A stretch of 64,000 bases of DNA, from NCBI RefSeq assembly GCF_000411975.1, contig NZ_ASXG01000046.1, forward strand, positions 62,001-126,000, given 5' to 3'. Shown one piece after another: positions 61,889 to 64,000 of this stretch; positions within the stretch are counted from its first letter, which is position 1; each line of letters begins with the position of its first letter. This stretch comes from Amycolatopsis orientalis DSM 43388 (lineage in GTDB: Bacteria > Actinomycetota > Actinomycetes > Mycobacteriales > Pseudonocardiaceae). The notes beneath the pieces were generated by a model. The model was not told the DNA's origin, did not search any database, and saw nothing but the letters and a program-made list of their open reading frames with translations. A program made the translations under genes and the position numbers.

Positions 61889-63244
61889 ATGCAGATCACT
61901 CCCTCCGAAGCCGCCCAGCTCGGCCCGTTGACCTGGCTCAAGAAGCCCGCCGTGGACGGCCCGCCTGCCCAGCGCGACCCGCGCGTCGTCGAACGCGTCA
62001 GCGAAATGCTGCGCGACATCGAGCGCCGCGGCCTGACCGCGGTCCGCCAGTATTCCGAGGACCTCGACGGCTGGACCGGCTCGCTCGAGCTCGACCGGGA
62101 CGAGCTGCGCCGCTCCGGCGACCAGTTGCCCGCCGACCTGCGCGCGGCCCTCGAACTCGGCTACGAGCGCACCAGCCGGTTCGCCGCCGCCCAGCGCGAA
62201 CACCTGGCCGATTTCGAGATCGAACTGGCCGACTCGGTCGTCTGCGGGCAGCGCTACGTGCCGGTCCGCCGGGTCGGCGCGTACCTGCCCGCCGGCCGGT
62301 TTCCGTTGCTGGCCAGCGCGTTCATGACGGTCGGCGTCGCGAAGGCCGCGGGCGTGCCGTCCGTTCTCGCGTGCACTCCCCCGTCCGGCGAACACGGCGC
62401 GCACCCGGCGGTGCTTTACGGCGCCTACCTTTCCGGCGCGGACCGGGTTTTCGCCCTCGGCGGCGTGCAGGCGCTCGGCGCGATGGCGTTCGGACTGCTG
62501 GACGAGGCACCGGTGGACATGCTCGTCGGCGCGGGCAACGCCTACGTCACCGAGGCGAAGCGGCAGCTGTTCGGCCAGGTCGGCATCGACCTGCTCGCCG
62601 GACCGTCCGAAGTGGCCGTGATCGCCGACGAGACCGCCGACCCCGACTGGGTCGCCGCCGACCTGCTCGGGCAGGCCGAACACGGCCCCAACTCGCCGGC
62701 CGCGCTGGTCACCACGTCCGAGGAGTTCGGCCGCCAGGTCGTCGCCGCGATCGACCGCCGCCTGGCGACGCTGGCCACCCGCGAGGTGGCCGGTCCGGCG
62801 TGGCGCGACTTCGGCTCGGTCGTCGTGGCCCGCGACGCCGCCCAGGCCGCCGCGGTCAGCGACGTCTGGGGGCCCGAGCACCTCGAAATCCAGACCGCGG
62901 ACGACGACTACTACCTGAAGACGCTCAGCAACTACGGCTCGCTGTTCCTGGGCCGGTGGAGCACCGTCGCCTACTCCGACAAGGGGATCGCGGGCACCAA
63001 CCACGTCCTGCCGACCGGCAAGACCTCCCGCTACAACGCCGGCCTGTCGGTGTCGCGATTCCTCAAGCCGCTCACCTACCAGCGGGCCGCCAAGGAAGGC
63101 ACCGCGGCGCTGGCGCCCGCCGTGGAACGGATTTCCGCCTTCGAGGGCCTGGCCGCGCACGAGGCCACCGCCACCCTCCGCATCGAGCACATCGGCCGCC
63201 ACTCCGGCGCGTTCGCCGGCACTCCCGCCGTCGACCGGAACTGA
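61889..63244 (+). CDS. Second histidinol-dehydrogenase-like enzyme
   Basis: 451 residues from the ATG at 61889. Family landmarks: VGAYLPAGRFPLLAS near 132, GAGNAYVTEAKRQLFG near 214, GQAEHGPNSPA near 268, GTNHVLPTGK near 369 and FEGLAAHE near 420, so the zinc- and substrate-site residues are kept. It is parallel to but distinct from the protein at 53892-55193. It lies between a LysR regulator and an APC permease, suggesting oxidation of an imported amino or hydroxyl compound rather than histidine synthesis. Confidence 0.83.
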   Translation: MQITPSEAAQLGPLTWLKKPAVDGPPAQRDPRVVERVSEMLRDIERRGLTAVRQYSEDLDGWTGSLELDRDELRRSGDQLPADLRAALELGYERTSRFAAAQREHLADFEIELADSVVCGQRYVPVRRVGAYLPAGRFPLLASAFMTVGVAKAAGVPSVLACTPPSGEHGAHPAVLYGAYLSGADRVFALGGVQALGAMAFGLLDEAPVDMLVGAGNAYVTEAKRQLFGQVGIDLLAGPSEVAVIADETADPDWVAADLLGQAEHGPNSPAALVTTSEEFGRQVVAAIDRRLATLATREVAGPAWRDFGSVVVARDAAQAAAVSDVWGPEHLEIQTADDDYYLKTLSNYGSLFLGRWSTVAYSDKGIAGTNHVLPTGKTSRYNAGLSVSRFLKPLTYQRAAKEGTAALAPAVERISAFEGLAAHEATATLRIEHIGRHSGAFAGTPAVDRN

Positions 63245-63301
63245 GCACGTTTTCCCGGCCCACCCCGCCCCCTCCCGGGCGCCGAAACAAGACAGAGGCT
63301 G

Positions 63302-64000
63302 ATGGACATGTCCGCACCCGCCAACGGAAACCAAGCCGCCGCACCGGAAAGACTGCGCCGAGAGCTCAAAGTCACGGACGCGGCCGCGTTCTCCGTGGGA
63401 CTCATCGGCCCGGTCGGCGCCATGGCGCTGCTCGGGGTGGGGGCGGCCGGCCTGCTCGGCGAAGGCGCCACCTGGGCCTTCGTGTTCGCCATCCTCGGCG
63501 TCTCGCTGGTCGGCTATGGATTCGTCAAGCTCTCGCAGCACATCTCCCACACCGGGTCCGTCTACGCACTGGTCGGCCGCACGCTCGGCCCGCGCGCCGG
63601 ATTCGTCGCCGGCGCGGCGCTGTTCACCGCGTACGCGACCATCGGCACCGGCTCGACCATCGAGATCGCGTTGTTCTTCAACAAAGTCCTCGGCCAGCTG
63701 GGCCTCGCCGGGGCCGGCGCGACCGAATGGATCTGGACCGCCTTGGTCGCGCTCGTGCTGGTGGTCGCGCTGTCGCTGAGCGAAATCCGCGTCATCACCC
63801 GGATCCTGCTGATCTGCGAGCTGGCCGGGGCGGCGCTGGTCGGCTTGCTCAGCATCGTGATCATCGTGCGGGTCGCGGCGGGCCACGGCCCGCACGGGCA
63901 GACCTTCAGCTGGAATTTCCTGCACCTGCCCGCCGGCACCGGAGTGGGCACGATCGCCGGGGCCGCGGTGTTCGGGTTCCTCGCGTTCGCCGGGTTCGAA
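63302..64000 (+). CDS. APC-superfamily amino acid/amine permease, C-terminus beyond window
   Basis: The visible 233 residues begin at the ATG at 63302 (GAGG upstream; a second ATG lies two codons later) and run off the window. LKVTDAAAFSVGLIGPVGAM at the start of membrane segment 1 and several further hydrophobic segments match the APC family, with the unwound glycine-rich region in segment 1. It follows the HDH-like gene by 57 bp. It probably imports an amino acid, amine or related compound for the upstream enzyme. Confidence 0.85.
   Translation, partial: MDMSAPANGNQAAAPERLRRELKVTDAAAFSVGLIGPVGAMALLGVGAAGLLGEGATWAFVFAILGVSLVGYGFVKLSQHISHTGSVYALVGRTLGPRAGFVAGAALFTAYATIGTGSTIEIALFFNKVLGQLGLAGAGATEWIWTALVALVLVVALSLSEIRVITRILLICELAGAALVGLLSIVIIVRVAAGHGPHGQTFSWNFLHLPAGTGVGTIAGAAVFGFLAFAGFE

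Noticed and set aside
61874..63925. 683-codon frame antisense to the second HDH-like gene
   Set aside because: Gly/Arg/Val-rich repetitive translation without domains, opposite a gene with complete HisD-family motifs.
1..64000. CRISPR array, tRNA, rRNA, insertion sequence or prophage
   Set aside because: I saw no regularly spaced repeats, tRNA-like foldable segment with CCA-type end, transposase motif or phage structural gene.

Overview
The window is about 70% G+C and densely packed with genes. It uses many GTG starts and many 1-4 base stop/start overlaps (ATGA, GTGA), and its regulators are typical of actinomycetes. An Amycolatopsis-like or other Pseudonocardiales soil actinomycete is the most likely source; this is an inference from composition and gene content, since no rRNA or taxonomic marker is present. 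No tRNA, rRNA, CRISPR array, IS element or phage gene was recognised. Nearly everything is catabolic: modules for using unusual carbon sources, each with its own regulator and several with visible operators.

Layout. (1) 1-7913: a hydantoinase/acetone-carboxylase-type pair (HyuB cut by the window edge, HyuA) with a small zinc-ribbon protein and an aldehyde dehydrogenase on the minus strand, opposite an SDR, an MFS transporter and a thioesterase. (2) 8236-13065: a compact sialic-acid operon (GntR regulator, then NanT, NanA, NanK, NanE) with a palindromic operator at 9015-9041. (3) 13546-22066: an operon for a CoA ligase, a 4-hydroxyacetophenone-type Baeyer-Villiger monooxygenase, an SDR, an esterase and a GntR regulator, opposite an SDR, a SnoaL-like protein and a zinc alcohol dehydrogenase. 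(4) 22063-26587: a MaoC-like protein, an XRE regulator with divergent hydrolase, another hydrolase, and a broken ferredoxin-reductase gene.

(5) 26715-44767 is the most striking part. It contains both halves of a split PEP-synthase-like phosphotransferase, a histidine-phosphatase-family protein, a class I P450 with its [3Fe-4S] ferredoxin and ferredoxin reductase, an aldehyde dehydrogenase, SDRs and a TetR regulator. This is the parts list of the Corynebacterium glutamicum Cre (4-cresol) system, in which the phenol is phosphorylated, the P450 oxidises the alkyl group of the phosphate ester, and the phosphate is then removed. Here it is joined to a CoA ligase, acyl-CoA dehydrogenase, APH-like protein, SDR and thiolase, suggesting a variant that also degrades the oxidised side chain.

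(6) 44899-46545 encodes a Tat-exported metallophosphatase. (7) 46593-52256 is a complete multicomponent phenol hydroxylase (diiron monooxygenase) cluster with an AraC regulator. (8) 52388-60786 is a LacI-controlled regulon of uncertain substrate: cupin, hydrolase, histidinol-dehydrogenase-like enzyme, SDR, HpaI-type aldolase, MFS transporter and tandem SnoaL-like protein. Four matching 14-bp operators precede the cupin, lacI, transporter and SnoaL genes. (9) 60819-64000: a LysR regulator, a second histidinol-dehydrogenase-like enzyme and the start of an APC permease cut by the window edge.

Taken together, modules 3, 5 and 7 could converge on alkylphenols and phenolic ketones: side-chain oxidation (Cre-like), ketone-to-ester conversion (Baeyer-Villiger) and ring hydroxylation (phenol hydroxylase).
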